Source of the DNA: DATJSN01 sp035504095 | Lineage (GTDB): Bacteria; Planctomycetota; Phycisphaerae; WQYP01 | Direction of reading: 5' to 3' | Length of the DNA: 5,453 nt | Assembly: GCA_035504095.1 (NCBI GenBank) | Contig: DATJSN010000100.1 | Span: forward strand, 1-5,453 | Shown here: piece after piece, positions 1 to 5,309 of the stretch | Layout of the letters: each line of letters begins with the position of its first letter | Numbering within the stretch: the first letter of the stretch is position 1 | Notes under the pieces: model-generated | The model's input: only the letters and a program-made list of their open reading frames with translations | The model's database searches: none | What the model was told of the DNA's origin: nothing | Position numbers and translations under genes: made by a program

Positions 1-68
1 ATGCGTTCTTCTATGTCTACGCCAACGTAAAACAGCTTGGGACCGTTCTTATTCTGTCTACCCATCAT
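1..68 (-). CDS. N-terminal fragment of a probable transposase (cut by window edge)
   Basis: Reading the minus strand from ATG at 68-66 gives 22 codons that run off the left edge: M-M-G-R-Q-N-K-N-G-P-K-L-F-Y-V-G-V-D-I-E-E-R. The K-L-F-Y ... hydrophobic ... E-E-R pattern resembles the start of DUF772-containing transposases (IS1182/IS5-like), which usually continue I-P-x-x-H-x-L-R; that part lies outside the window. A good ribosome-binding site (GGAGG, 9 nt upstream) supports the start. A second ATG follows at 65-63. Its position downstream of a damaged mobile-type gene and repeats fits a mobile element. The family call comes from a short N-terminus only, and no terminal inverted repeat could be verified because the other end is not visible. 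Confidence 0.5.
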   Translation of the reverse strand, partial: MMGRQNKNGPKLFYVGVDIEER

Positions 69-77
69 AATTGTGTG

Positions 78-82
78 CCTCC
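78..82 (-). promoter_or_regulatory. Ribosome-binding site of the left-edge transposase gene
   Basis: The minus strand reads GGAGG here, 9 nt before the ATG at 68-66. This is the strongest Shine-Dalgarno sequence in the window and is the main support for a real gene start at the left edge. Confidence 0.5.
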
Positions 83-140
83 ATGCAATCGATTAATGTT
101 ATTTTTAGCGCCTTTTGGTGATTTGGGCAACAGTCCCGGA

Positions 141-156
141 CACAGAGATCACAGAG
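141..156. repeat. Left arm of inverted CACAGAG/CTCTGTG repeat
   Basis: The plus strand reads CACAGAGATCACAGAG: two CACAGAG heptamers spaced 9 nt apart. It is the exact 16-bp reverse complement of 554-569. The two arms bracket the whole GxxExxY pseudogene (160-523) and this arm ends four bases before its stop codon. Confidence 0.8.
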
Positions 157-159
157 AGT

Positions 160-523
160 TTATAAAGAAACTCTTATGACCCCATCATCCAGCCGCGGCA
201 TACCAAAATTCAACAGTAAACCTCGCTTTAAACCAGTTGCCTTTAAATAAGAAAGCACCTGAGCTTTGGCGACCTCCGGCAATTTTGCGATCGATTTGTT
301 TTCAACAATAACCTGCTTTTCCACAAGAAGATCGATCCGTTGCCCTTTGATTACATTACCCTTAATAGATCACATCCACATTAACCTGACGTTCATAAGA
401 AATACCACGTTGTTGCAATTCGATGCATAAAGCTTCTTCGTAAATCGATTCCAATAATCCTGAGCCAAGCATTCGGTGAACTTCAATCGCCGCACTTATA
501 ATTTTCTCCGTTATTTCATCCAT
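160..523 (-). pseudogene. GxxExxY-family protein (PDDEXK-like), single-base frameshift
   Basis: The minus strand opens with ATG at 523-521, then D-E-I-T-E-K-I-I-S-A-A-I-E-V-H-R. The family signature G-x-x-E-x-x-Y follows as G22-L-L-E25-S-I-Y28, continuing E-E-A-L. After residue 53 (…N-V-D-V-I-Y) an in-frame TAA occurs at 364-362. Skipping one extra base near 362-367 restores the expected continuation K-G-N-V-I-K-G-Q-R-I-D-L-L-V-E. It then runs through V-I-V-E-N-K-S to L-L-L-N-F-G-M and a natural TAA at 162-160. The repaired product is about 120 residues, normal for this family. The nuclease-like residues D64 and E74-x-K76 (repaired numbering) are kept. The family (PF13366) is common in accessory regions of environmental bacteria, and its function is not established. 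The gene lies between inverted repeats next to a transposase start, suggesting insertion downstream of dapB. The frameshift could be real decay or a sequencing error; the rest of the reading frame is intact, so decay would be recent. Confidence 0.85.
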
Positions 524-544
524 CTCTATTGTTTAAATAACTTT

Positions 545-594
545 CTCTGTGTCCTCTGTGATCTCTGTGGCTAATCAGGCTCTGTGGCTAATCA
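545..594. repeat. Right arm: CTCTGTG tandem repeats with 9-nt period, reaching the dapB stop
   Basis: CTCTGTG occurs on the plus strand at 545, 554, 563 and 580. The first three copies are spaced exactly 9 nt apart (units ending TC, AT, GC). Bases 554-569 are the perfect inverted partner of 141-156. A 15-bp segment, CTCTGTGGCTAATCA, is directly repeated at 563-577 and 580-594 (period 17), and the second copy includes the dapB stop codon (592-594). The units are too short and continuous, with no unique spacers, to be a CRISPR array. Confidence 0.8.
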
Positions 595-1416
595 AGCTTT
601 CAAGCCAAGCACGTCTGCCATGGTATATCGGCCCGGAGGCCGTCCGCTAATGAATTCCGCCGCGCGAAGTGCTCCGCGGGCAAAAGTGTCGCGGGTGGTG
701 GCGACGTGTTTGATCTCGATGCGTTCGCCGGGGCCGGAAAAATAGATCGTATGTTCGCCGACGACGTCTCCCATACGGACGGCGTGCACGCCGATGGAAC
801 CGGGGATACGGCTGACCTCGGAGCCGTGGCGGCCATGAACCAGCGCCGTGTCAACTTCGCGGCCGGTCGCGGCACAGATGCGTTCCAGCACGGACAGGGC
901 GGTGCCGGAAGGGGCGTCCTTTTTCTGATTATGATGCACTTCAACGAGTTCAATGTCGTAATCGAGGCCAAGCTGGCGGGCGACCTGGGCGGCCACGTCC
1001 AGAAGCACATTCACCCCCAGACTGGTGTTGCTGGCCTGAAGGATGGGGACTTTTTTGGCGGCGGCGTCGATCAGGCGGTGTTCTTCCTGGCTAAGGCCGG
1101 TGGTGCCGATGACCATGGCGACGTTGTGATCGGCACAGACCGGCACAATTTTTCGCGTGGCGGCAGGAGCGGAAAAATCGATCAGCACGTCCGCGGGGCT
1201 GTCCAGCGCGACGGAGACTTTCACGCCAATGGATTTGGAGCCCGCGGCGCTGCCGGCATCCAGGCCCATCAGTGGGGATTCGTGCCGATCGATGGCGGCG
1301 ACAAGCTGGAATTCAGGGCGCTCGGAAGCCAGCGCGATAACGCGCAAGCCCATGCGTCCGCCAGCACCGCAGACAGCCAGACGAATTTTATTTTTTCCCG
1401 CCGACATGGCGAGCAT
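592..1416 (-). CDS. dapB: 4-hydroxy-tetrahydrodipicolinate reductase (DapB)
   Basis: This cytoplasmic enzyme reduces the dihydrodipicolinate-level intermediate to tetrahydrodipicolinate with NAD(P)H, in the diaminopimelate/lysine pathway. The 274-residue product matches the family length. The N-terminal Rossmann fold carries G17-A-G-G-R-M-G23 for nucleotide binding, and G104-T-T-G107 follows. The family signature is complete: E156-L-V-E-V-H161-H-N-Q-K165-K-D-A-P-S-G-T-A173. H161 and K165 correspond to the catalytic His159 and Lys163 of E. coli. The C-terminus, R-Y-T-M-A-D-V-L-G-L-K-A, is the usual DapB ending, so the gene is full length despite repeats touching its stop codon. The start at 1416 and a second ATG at 1407 are both possible; neither has a clear Shine-Dalgarno sequence. 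The enzyme core begins at residue 11, so a start at the second ATG would cost nothing. It lies 84 bp downstream of the cysteine desulfurase gene on the same strand. Confidence 0.96.
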   Translation of the reverse strand: MLAMSAGKNKIRLAVCGAGGRMGLRVIALASERPEFQLVAAIDRHESPLMGLDAGSAAGSKSIGVKVSVALDSPADVLIDFSAPAATRKIVPVCADHNVAMVIGTTGLSQEEHRLIDAAAKKVPILQASNTSLGVNVLLDVAAQVARQLGLDYDIELVEVHHNQKKDAPSGTALSVLERICAATGREVDTALVHGRHGSEVSRIPGSIGVHAVRMGDVVGEHTIYFSGPGERIEIKHVATTRDTFARGALRAAEFISGRPPGRYTMADVLGLKA

Positions 1417-1466
1417 TGTATCCGACGGCCAATAATTTTCACCACAACGAGACGACGATTTTAAAC

Positions 1467-1493
1467 CACGAAAGAGACCAAAAACACGAAAGA
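1467..1493. repeat. CACGAAAGA repeat with 9-nt period between the desulfurase gene and dapB
   Basis: Three consecutive 9-nt units read CACGAAAGA, GACCAAAAA and CACGAAAGA. The outer two are identical and the middle one is degenerate. The element fills the centre of the 84-bp gap (1417-1500) and leaves little room for a promoter. I saw only an isolated TAAAAT (minus strand, 1463-1458) with no partner -35. The sequence differs from the CTCTGTG element near 550, but the period is the same. Confidence 0.6.
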
Positions 1494-1500
1494 ATTTAGA

Positions 1501-2655
1501 TCAAGCTACGGGCAGAACTTTTCGCAGTTTCTCGATAATTCCGGGCAAAGCGGCGAGGGTTTGGTCCACGTCGTCGTCGGTGTTGAATTCCGAAAATGAA
1601 AACCGGATTGAACCGTGGGCATAACGATCGGGGACATGCATGGCCTTGAGAACGTGTGAGGGCTCCAGCGAACCGCTGGAACAGGCGGCGCCGGCGCTGG
1701 CGCAAATTTCCTGCTGGCTTAAAAGCAGCAGGATAGCCTCGGCTTCCAGCGCGGCAAAACCGATGTTGGCGGTGTTGTAGAGGCGGTGATGCTGATCGCC
1801 ATTGACGCAGGTTTCGGGAATGGCCGCGAGAATACCCTGCTGAAGACGGTCGCGAAGTTGCGTAATTTTCTGGGCGTTGCGCAGGTCGCAAAGCCATGTG
1901 CCGACATAAATAGCGGCCGCACCCATGCCAACAATGCCGGCGACGTTTTCAGTTCCGCCGCGGCGATCGGTTTCCTGCGGTCCGCCGTGAATGAAAGGTT
2001 GCCACCGTGTACCACGTCTGACGATCAGAGCGCCGACGCCTTTGGGCCCGTGAAATTTGTGGGCGCTCACGGCTAATAGATCGACTGGCAGATCGGAAAA
2101 GCGGATGGGAAATTTACCGGCAACCTGCACAGCGTCCACGTGCAGCGGCACGCCGAACTTTCGAGCCAATGTTCCAGTAGCGTGAATATCGAAAAGGACG
2201 CCTGTTTCATTGTTGCCCCATATGATGCTGGCCAGGGCAACATCCGGATTTTGCAGGGCTTTTTCCAAAGCGGGCATGTCGAGTTGACCGGCGGAATCGA
2301 CGGGAATTTCCACAACACGCCAGCCGAATTTGGCGGCGTACTGCAGCGTTTCTCGCACGGCGCTGTGTTCAACTGCGGAAGTAACAATGGTTTTTTTATC
2401 CGGGCGCGCCTGCAAAACGCCCAGGATCGCGGCGTTATCGGCCTCTGTGCCGCCGCTGGTAAAAATGATTTCGGTAGATCGGCAACCGAGCAGGGAGGCC
2501 GTTTGCCGGCGGGCTTCTTCAACGGCCTGACGGGCCTGCTGGCCCATCGGGTGGACGCTGGAGGGATTGCCATAATCTTCGCTAAGAAAAGGCAACATGG
2601 CCGCGACGACGTCGGGATGGATGCGCGTGGTGGCATTGTTATCGAGATAGATCAT
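1501..2655 (-). CDS. Cysteine desulfurase, NifS/IscS type (group I)
   Basis: This is a PLP-dependent cytoplasmic enzyme that removes sulfur from L-cysteine, leaving alanine and a persulfide on its active Cys. The sulfur serves Fe-S clusters, thiamine or tRNA thiolation. The 384-residue product is an aminotransferase class-V fold: start M-I-Y-L-D-N-N-A-T-T, then S-G-G-T-E-A-D-N, H97 in V-E-H, N148-N-E-T-G, D174-A-V-Q177, and the PLP lysine K200 in S-A-H-K-F-H-G-P-K-G. R232-G-G-T-E-N follows. The catalytic C325 sits in A-A-C-S-S-G-S-L-E-P-S-H-V-L, the group I loop. Only 59 residues follow the Cys, against about 76 in E. coli IscS and A. vinelandii NifS, so the tail that IscS uses to bind its scaffold is short. 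No iscU, iscR, nif or suf gene is adjacent, so I cannot choose between iscS and nifS and leave the symbol blank. The start is supported by GAGG 6 nt upstream. Confidence 0.94.
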   Translation of the reverse strand: MIYLDNNATTRIHPDVVAAMLPFLSEDYGNPSSVHPMGQQARQAVEEARRQTASLLGCRSTEIIFTSGGTEADNAAILGVLQARPDKKTIVTSAVEHSAVRETLQYAAKFGWRVVEIPVDSAGQLDMPALEKALQNPDVALASIIWGNNETGVLFDIHATGTLARKFGVPLHVDAVQVAGKFPIRFSDLPVDLLAVSAHKFHGPKGVGALIVRRGTRWQPFIHGGPQETDRRGGTENVAGIVGMGAAAIYVGTWLCDLRNAQKITQLRDRLQQGILAAIPETCVNGDQHHRLYNTANIGFAALEAEAILLLLSQQEICASAGAACSSGSLEPSHVLKAMHVPDRYAHGSIRFSFSEFNTDDDVDQTLAALPGIIEKLRKVLPVA

Positions 2656-2661
2656 TCAGAA

Positions 2662-2665
2662 CCTC
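2662..2665 (-). promoter_or_regulatory. Ribosome-binding site of the cysteine desulfurase gene
   Basis: The minus strand reads GAGG with a 6-nt gap (TTCTGA) before the ATG at 2655. This good spacing fixes the start codon. Confidence 0.6.
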
Positions 2666-2673
2666 TAAGCCTC

Positions 2674-2679
2674 ATTATA
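2674..2679 (-). promoter_or_regulatory. Possible -10 box for the cysteine desulfurase gene
   Basis: The minus strand reads a perfect TATAAT, 18 nt before the start codon. Transcription would begin near 2667, giving a leader of about a dozen bases that just contains the GAGG. The expected -35 region (about 2697-2702, CATGCC on the minus strand) does not match TTGACA, so this is only a partial promoter. Confidence 0.3.
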
Positions 2680-2703
2680 ACCTTTAAGATGCTCTGGGCA
2701 TGA

Positions 2704-2732
2704 TGGACTTATAGAAGGCAAGATACTACAAT
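2704..2732 (+). promoter_or_regulatory. Possible sigma70-type promoter for the RNase E/G gene
   Basis: The plus strand has TGGACT (2704-2709, four of six matches to TTGACA), a 17-nt spacer, and TACAAT (2727-2732, five of six matches to TATAAT). Transcription would start near 2739, immediately before an ATG at 2741 and about 60-70 bases ahead of the open frame that leads into the RNase. It faces away from the desulfurase promoter, so the two genes would be divergently transcribed from a compact region. Confidence 0.4.
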
Positions 2733-2740
2733 ATAGGCAA

Positions 2741-2818
2741 ATGGCGCTTGATAGGCTAGTTAGTAAGCCGGTCGCGCCGAAACAGAAAATCCTAATTTTG
2801 AGGGTTCGATATCAATAA
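2741..2818 (+). other. Short 25-codon ORF ahead of the RNase E/G frame (leader peptide or displaced start)
   Basis: ATG at 2741 opens a 25-residue frame (starting M-A-L-D-R-L-V-S-K-P and rich in Lys and Ile/Leu) that ends with TAA at 2816-2818. It overlaps the first bases of the frame leading into RNase E/G (open from 2802), one base out of register. No strong ribosome-binding site precedes it. It could be the true RNase start separated by a one-base frameshift, a leader peptide, or chance. It lies within the roughly 150-base stretch between the desulfurase gene and the RNase frame, which otherwise holds only the promoter candidates. Confidence 0.25.
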
Positions 2819-3101
2819 TATTCCACCTGATTCGGCGGGCCAGGGCCCGGAATCACACGCTGAATTTTCACCTGCATCCATTCCCGTAGAATCGCCGGCT
2901 CAACCCGCTGGCTCAGCAGGGTCGCCGTCCGCTGAAAATGAAGGCGGCGCTCCGGCGCAACCACAGTCGCGCGGACGCCCGCGCACCAGACGCGGCGGAA
3001 GAGGCCGAGGCGGAAACAGACGCCGCGGCCAAAGACCATCCGGACAAGCCAGAGGCAGTGAAACTGCAGCCACAAGCCAGCCAGGGCGGCAACCACAGCC
3101 T
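2802..3101 (+). other. Probable upstream extension of the RNase E/G coding sequence (RG-rich N-terminus, no standard start)
   Basis: This stretch is open and in frame with the RNase downstream of a TGA at 2799-2801. It encodes a low-complexity protein: Pro/Ala/Ser-rich (I-P-P-D-S-A-G-Q-G-P-E-S, then S-P-A-Q-P-A-G-S-A-G-S-P) followed, from about 2967, by a strongly basic Arg/Gly tract (R-G-R-P-R-T-R-R-G-G-R-G-R-G-G and more) and a Gln/Pro-rich linker. Codon choice is like the rest of the gene, so I consider it coding. It contains no in-frame ATG, GTG or TTG before the GTG at 3102. A GAGGG at 2800-2804 sits 6 nt before ATC at 2811, with ATT at 2820 as another rare-start option. Arg/Gly-rich tracts in RNase E proteins typically bind RNA or partner proteins. 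Confidence 0.6.
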
Positions 3102-5309
3102 GTGCCATCTACCGGACAACGCCCCGAAAGTTATAACGCAGAAACACATATACCGGGCATATATAATCGGGTGATTTCGCCGTTGCGTCCGGGATCCAAT
3201 CGCATTATCGCGGCGCCGGGCAAAACGCATCATTTTGGCCGAAGGTCGTTCGACGCTTCACGCAGAATCAGACATCAATTCCGTCCGAGTATGCCGGCGC
3301 GCGGCCAGGCCCCCGTTTCTGAACCAGCGCCGACGGAACCTGCAACCGCGTCGTATATCGCGCGGGCTCCGGAACAAATAATTACGCCGGAAACACTTAC
3401 TTCGGCGGAGACAGTGCAAAACATGGGATTTGTCGATCAGGTTGATCAGACGAACCCAATGGCAGCGTCTATCGAAACAACGGTGATCAGATCCGATCGG
3501 TCGCTGGAGATCAATGAAGCTCCGCCGGCACAGATCGCCGAAGACCAGATCATTGAAGAAGAAGCCCAAACGCCGCGGGCCGCCAAACACCAGGGACCGC
3601 CGCGGCAGATGCTGGTAAACGTTACGGGCTCGGAAGAAGTCCGCATCGCGATACTCGCAGAGGGCATGCTCGAGGAACTTTACGTTGAGCGTTCCAGCAC
3701 CGAATTGCACGTAGGAAATATCTACAAGGGCAAAGTGGTTAACGTGGAGCCCAGCATTCAGGCGGCGTTTATTGATTTCGGCATTGGCAAGAACGGTTTT
3801 CTGCACATCAGCGATGTGCATCCGCAATATTTCCCAGCCAGCTACCGAACCCATCGGCACACGGCGGAAGAACAAAAGAAAGTTACCGACGCCGCCGACG
3901 AAAGTATGGCGGAAGCCGGCGAAGCGGAAAATGCCGCTCCGGGTGAAGCGCCGGAAGGCGTTTACGGCGATTTTGACGCCATGACCGACCTGGGCCAGGA
4001 AAGTCTGGAGGTCGAGAACCAGCACATTGCCCCGATGGAGAAAGTCGGGCGTAAAACGCCGCGTCACAGCCGTCCACCGATCCAGCAGTGTTTCAAACGC
4101 GGGCAGGAAGTCTTTGTGCAGGTGACCAAGGAAGGCATCGGGACCAAAGGCCCGACGCTGACCAGCTACGTGAGCATAGCGGGGCGGTATCTGGTGATGA
4201 TGCCGGGCATGAGCCATCTTGGCGTTTCACGGAAAATCGAAAACGACGAGCAGCGCCGGGAACTCAGAAAACTGATGCAGGAACTTAATCCACCGAAGAA
4301 CCTGGGCTTTATCGTACGCACCGCGGGCATTGACCGCACACTCAAGGAACTCCAGCAGGACCTGCATTACCTGGTGCGAATCTGGAAACTTATCAGCCAG
4401 CGGATTCAAACGCTGCCAGCGCCGGCCGAACTTTACCAGGAAAGCGATCTGGTTATCCGCACGATACGCGATCTGTCGCTGATGGACATTGAACGAATCG
4501 TGGTCGACGACGCGAAAATGGCGGAAAAAATCCGCGATTTTGTTTCGCTCTTTAACCCCAAATCCGCCGAGGCGGTGCAGGTATACGACGATCCCATGCC
4601 GTTGTTCCAGCGCTATAACGTGGAACGCGAAATCGAGAAGATCAATTCGCGCCGCGTGGAAATGGCCAACGGCGGGTCGCTGGTTATCGATTCGGCGGAA
4701 GCCCTGGTGGCGATTGATGTGAATTCCGGGCGCTATCGCGAACAGCGCAACGCCGAAATGACGGCATTCAACATCAACAAGGACGCCATCAAGGAAATAT
4801 GCCGGCAGTTGCGCCTGCGCGACCTGGGCGGCGTGATTGTGATCGACTTTATCGACATGCGCGAGGAAAAGCACAAGCGCGAAATCGAACGGCTGCTGAA
4901 GAACAATCTTAAGAACGACCGGGCCAAGACCAAGGTTTTGCGCATGAGCCTGTTCTGCATGATCGAAATGACCCGGCAGCGGGTTAAAGCCAGCCTGAAG
5001 CGGAGCATTTACCAGGACTGCCCGCATTGTCACGGCTCCGGCCTGATCAAAACGCCGGAGAGCATTTCTCTGGATGTGATTCGCCGGTTGACCGCCGGGA
5101 CACTGCTGGCCGCGGTGAACCGGATCGACGTTCGCGTGCATTCAACGGTGGCGACGTATTTACTAAACCGTAACCGCCGGCAGCTTGTGGAGCTTGAAGA
5201 GCGCTCGGGACGGCGGATTGGCATATTGCCGGATGCGGCGCTGGCGGGAGACGCGGTCCTGATTGAAGCGTACGATTCCCGCGGCAATCTGATGAACGTG
5301 AGTTTTTAA
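3102..5309 (+). CDS. rne: Ribonuclease E/G with N-terminal extension
   Basis: This endoribonuclease cuts single-stranded AU-rich RNA in mRNA decay and rRNA/tRNA processing. Numbering here starts at GTG 3102 (735 residues). Residues 1-169 are a disordered extension. From M170 (M-L-V-N-V) the S1 domain shows G-N-I-Y-K-G-K-V, V-E-P-S-I-Q-A-A-F-I-D-F-G and G-F-L-H-I-S-D-V. An acidic insert of about 70 residues (249-326) interrupts it before G-Q-E-V-F-V-Q-V. R406-T407 in V-R-T-A-G match the 5'-phosphate sensor (E. coli R169/T170). D539 and N541 in A-I-D-V-N-S-G and D582 in V-I-D-F-I-D-M match the Mg-binding residues D303, N305 and D346, with identical spacing. The zinc-link C640-P-H-C643 matches C404/C407. 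The protein ends after the small domain with no C-terminal scaffold. The GTG has no Shine-Dalgarno sequence and the frame stays open to 2802, so the true start is probably upstream (about 832 residues from 2811). RNase G is an alternative name; size and extension favour E. Confidence 0.93.
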   Translation: MPSTGQRPESYNAETHIPGIYNRVISPLRPGSNRIIAAPGKTHHFGRRSFDASRRIRHQFRPSMPARGQAPVSEPAPTEPATASYIARAPEQIITPETLTSAETVQNMGFVDQVDQTNPMAASIETTVIRSDRSLEINEAPPAQIAEDQIIEEEAQTPRAAKHQGPPRQMLVNVTGSEEVRIAILAEGMLEELYVERSSTELHVGNIYKGKVVNVEPSIQAAFIDFGIGKNGFLHISDVHPQYFPASYRTHRHTAEEQKKVTDAADESMAEAGEAENAAPGEAPEGVYGDFDAMTDLGQESLEVENQHIAPMEKVGRKTPRHSRPPIQQCFKRGQEVFVQVTKEGIGTKGPTLTSYVSIAGRYLVMMPGMSHLGVSRKIENDEQRRELRKLMQELNPPKNLGFIVRTAGIDRTLKELQQDLHYLVRIWKLISQRIQTLPAPAELYQESDLVIRTIRDLSLMDIERIVVDDAKMAEKIRDFVSLFNPKSAEAVQVYDDPMPLFQRYNVEREIEKINSRRVEMANGGSLVIDSAEALVAIDVNSGRYREQRNAEMTAFNINKDAIKEICRQLRLRDLGGVIVIDFIDMREEKHKREIERLLKNNLKNDRAKTKVLRMSLFCMIEMTRQRVKASLKRSIYQDCPHCHGSGLIKTPESISLDVIRRLTAGTLLAAVNRIDVRVHSTVATYLLNRNRRQLVELEERSGRRIGILPDAALAGDAVLIEAYDSRGNLMNVSF

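Larger units (their letters stand above)
69..159. other. Short AT-rich spacer between transposase start and GxxExxY gene
   Basis: These 91 bases hold the transposase ribosome-binding site and the left CACAGAG repeat arm (141-156). A very weak promoter-like pair also reads on the minus strand (TTGCCC, 17-nt gap, TAAAAA). I see no gene. One end of the insertion sequence could lie here, but it cannot be defined without its partner end. Confidence 0.4.

Noticed and set aside
155..174. Hairpin AGAGTTT-ATAAAG-AAACTCT over the GxxExxY stop codon, considered as a terminator
   Set aside because: The stem is only 7 bp and AT-rich with no following run of T on either strand, so it does not look like an intrinsic terminator.
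545..594. CTCTGTG repeats considered as a CRISPR array
   Set aside because: The units are 7-9 nt, adjacent, and lack unique spacers; no cas gene is present.
706..1464. Long plus-strand open frame opposite dapB
   Set aside because: It is antisense to a DapB gene with all catalytic motifs, and its His/Gly/Asp-rich translation has no recognisable domain; it is a by-product of GC-rich codon use.
3258..4217. 319-codon minus-strand open frame opposite the RNase E/G gene
   Set aside because: The plus strand encodes conserved S1-domain sequence here. The antisense product is Arg/His/Phe-rich without motifs and lacks a ribosome-binding site.
4227..5141. 304-codon minus-strand open frame opposite the RNase catalytic core
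   Set aside because: It overlaps the most conserved part of RNase E/G and shows no domain; it is a shadow frame.
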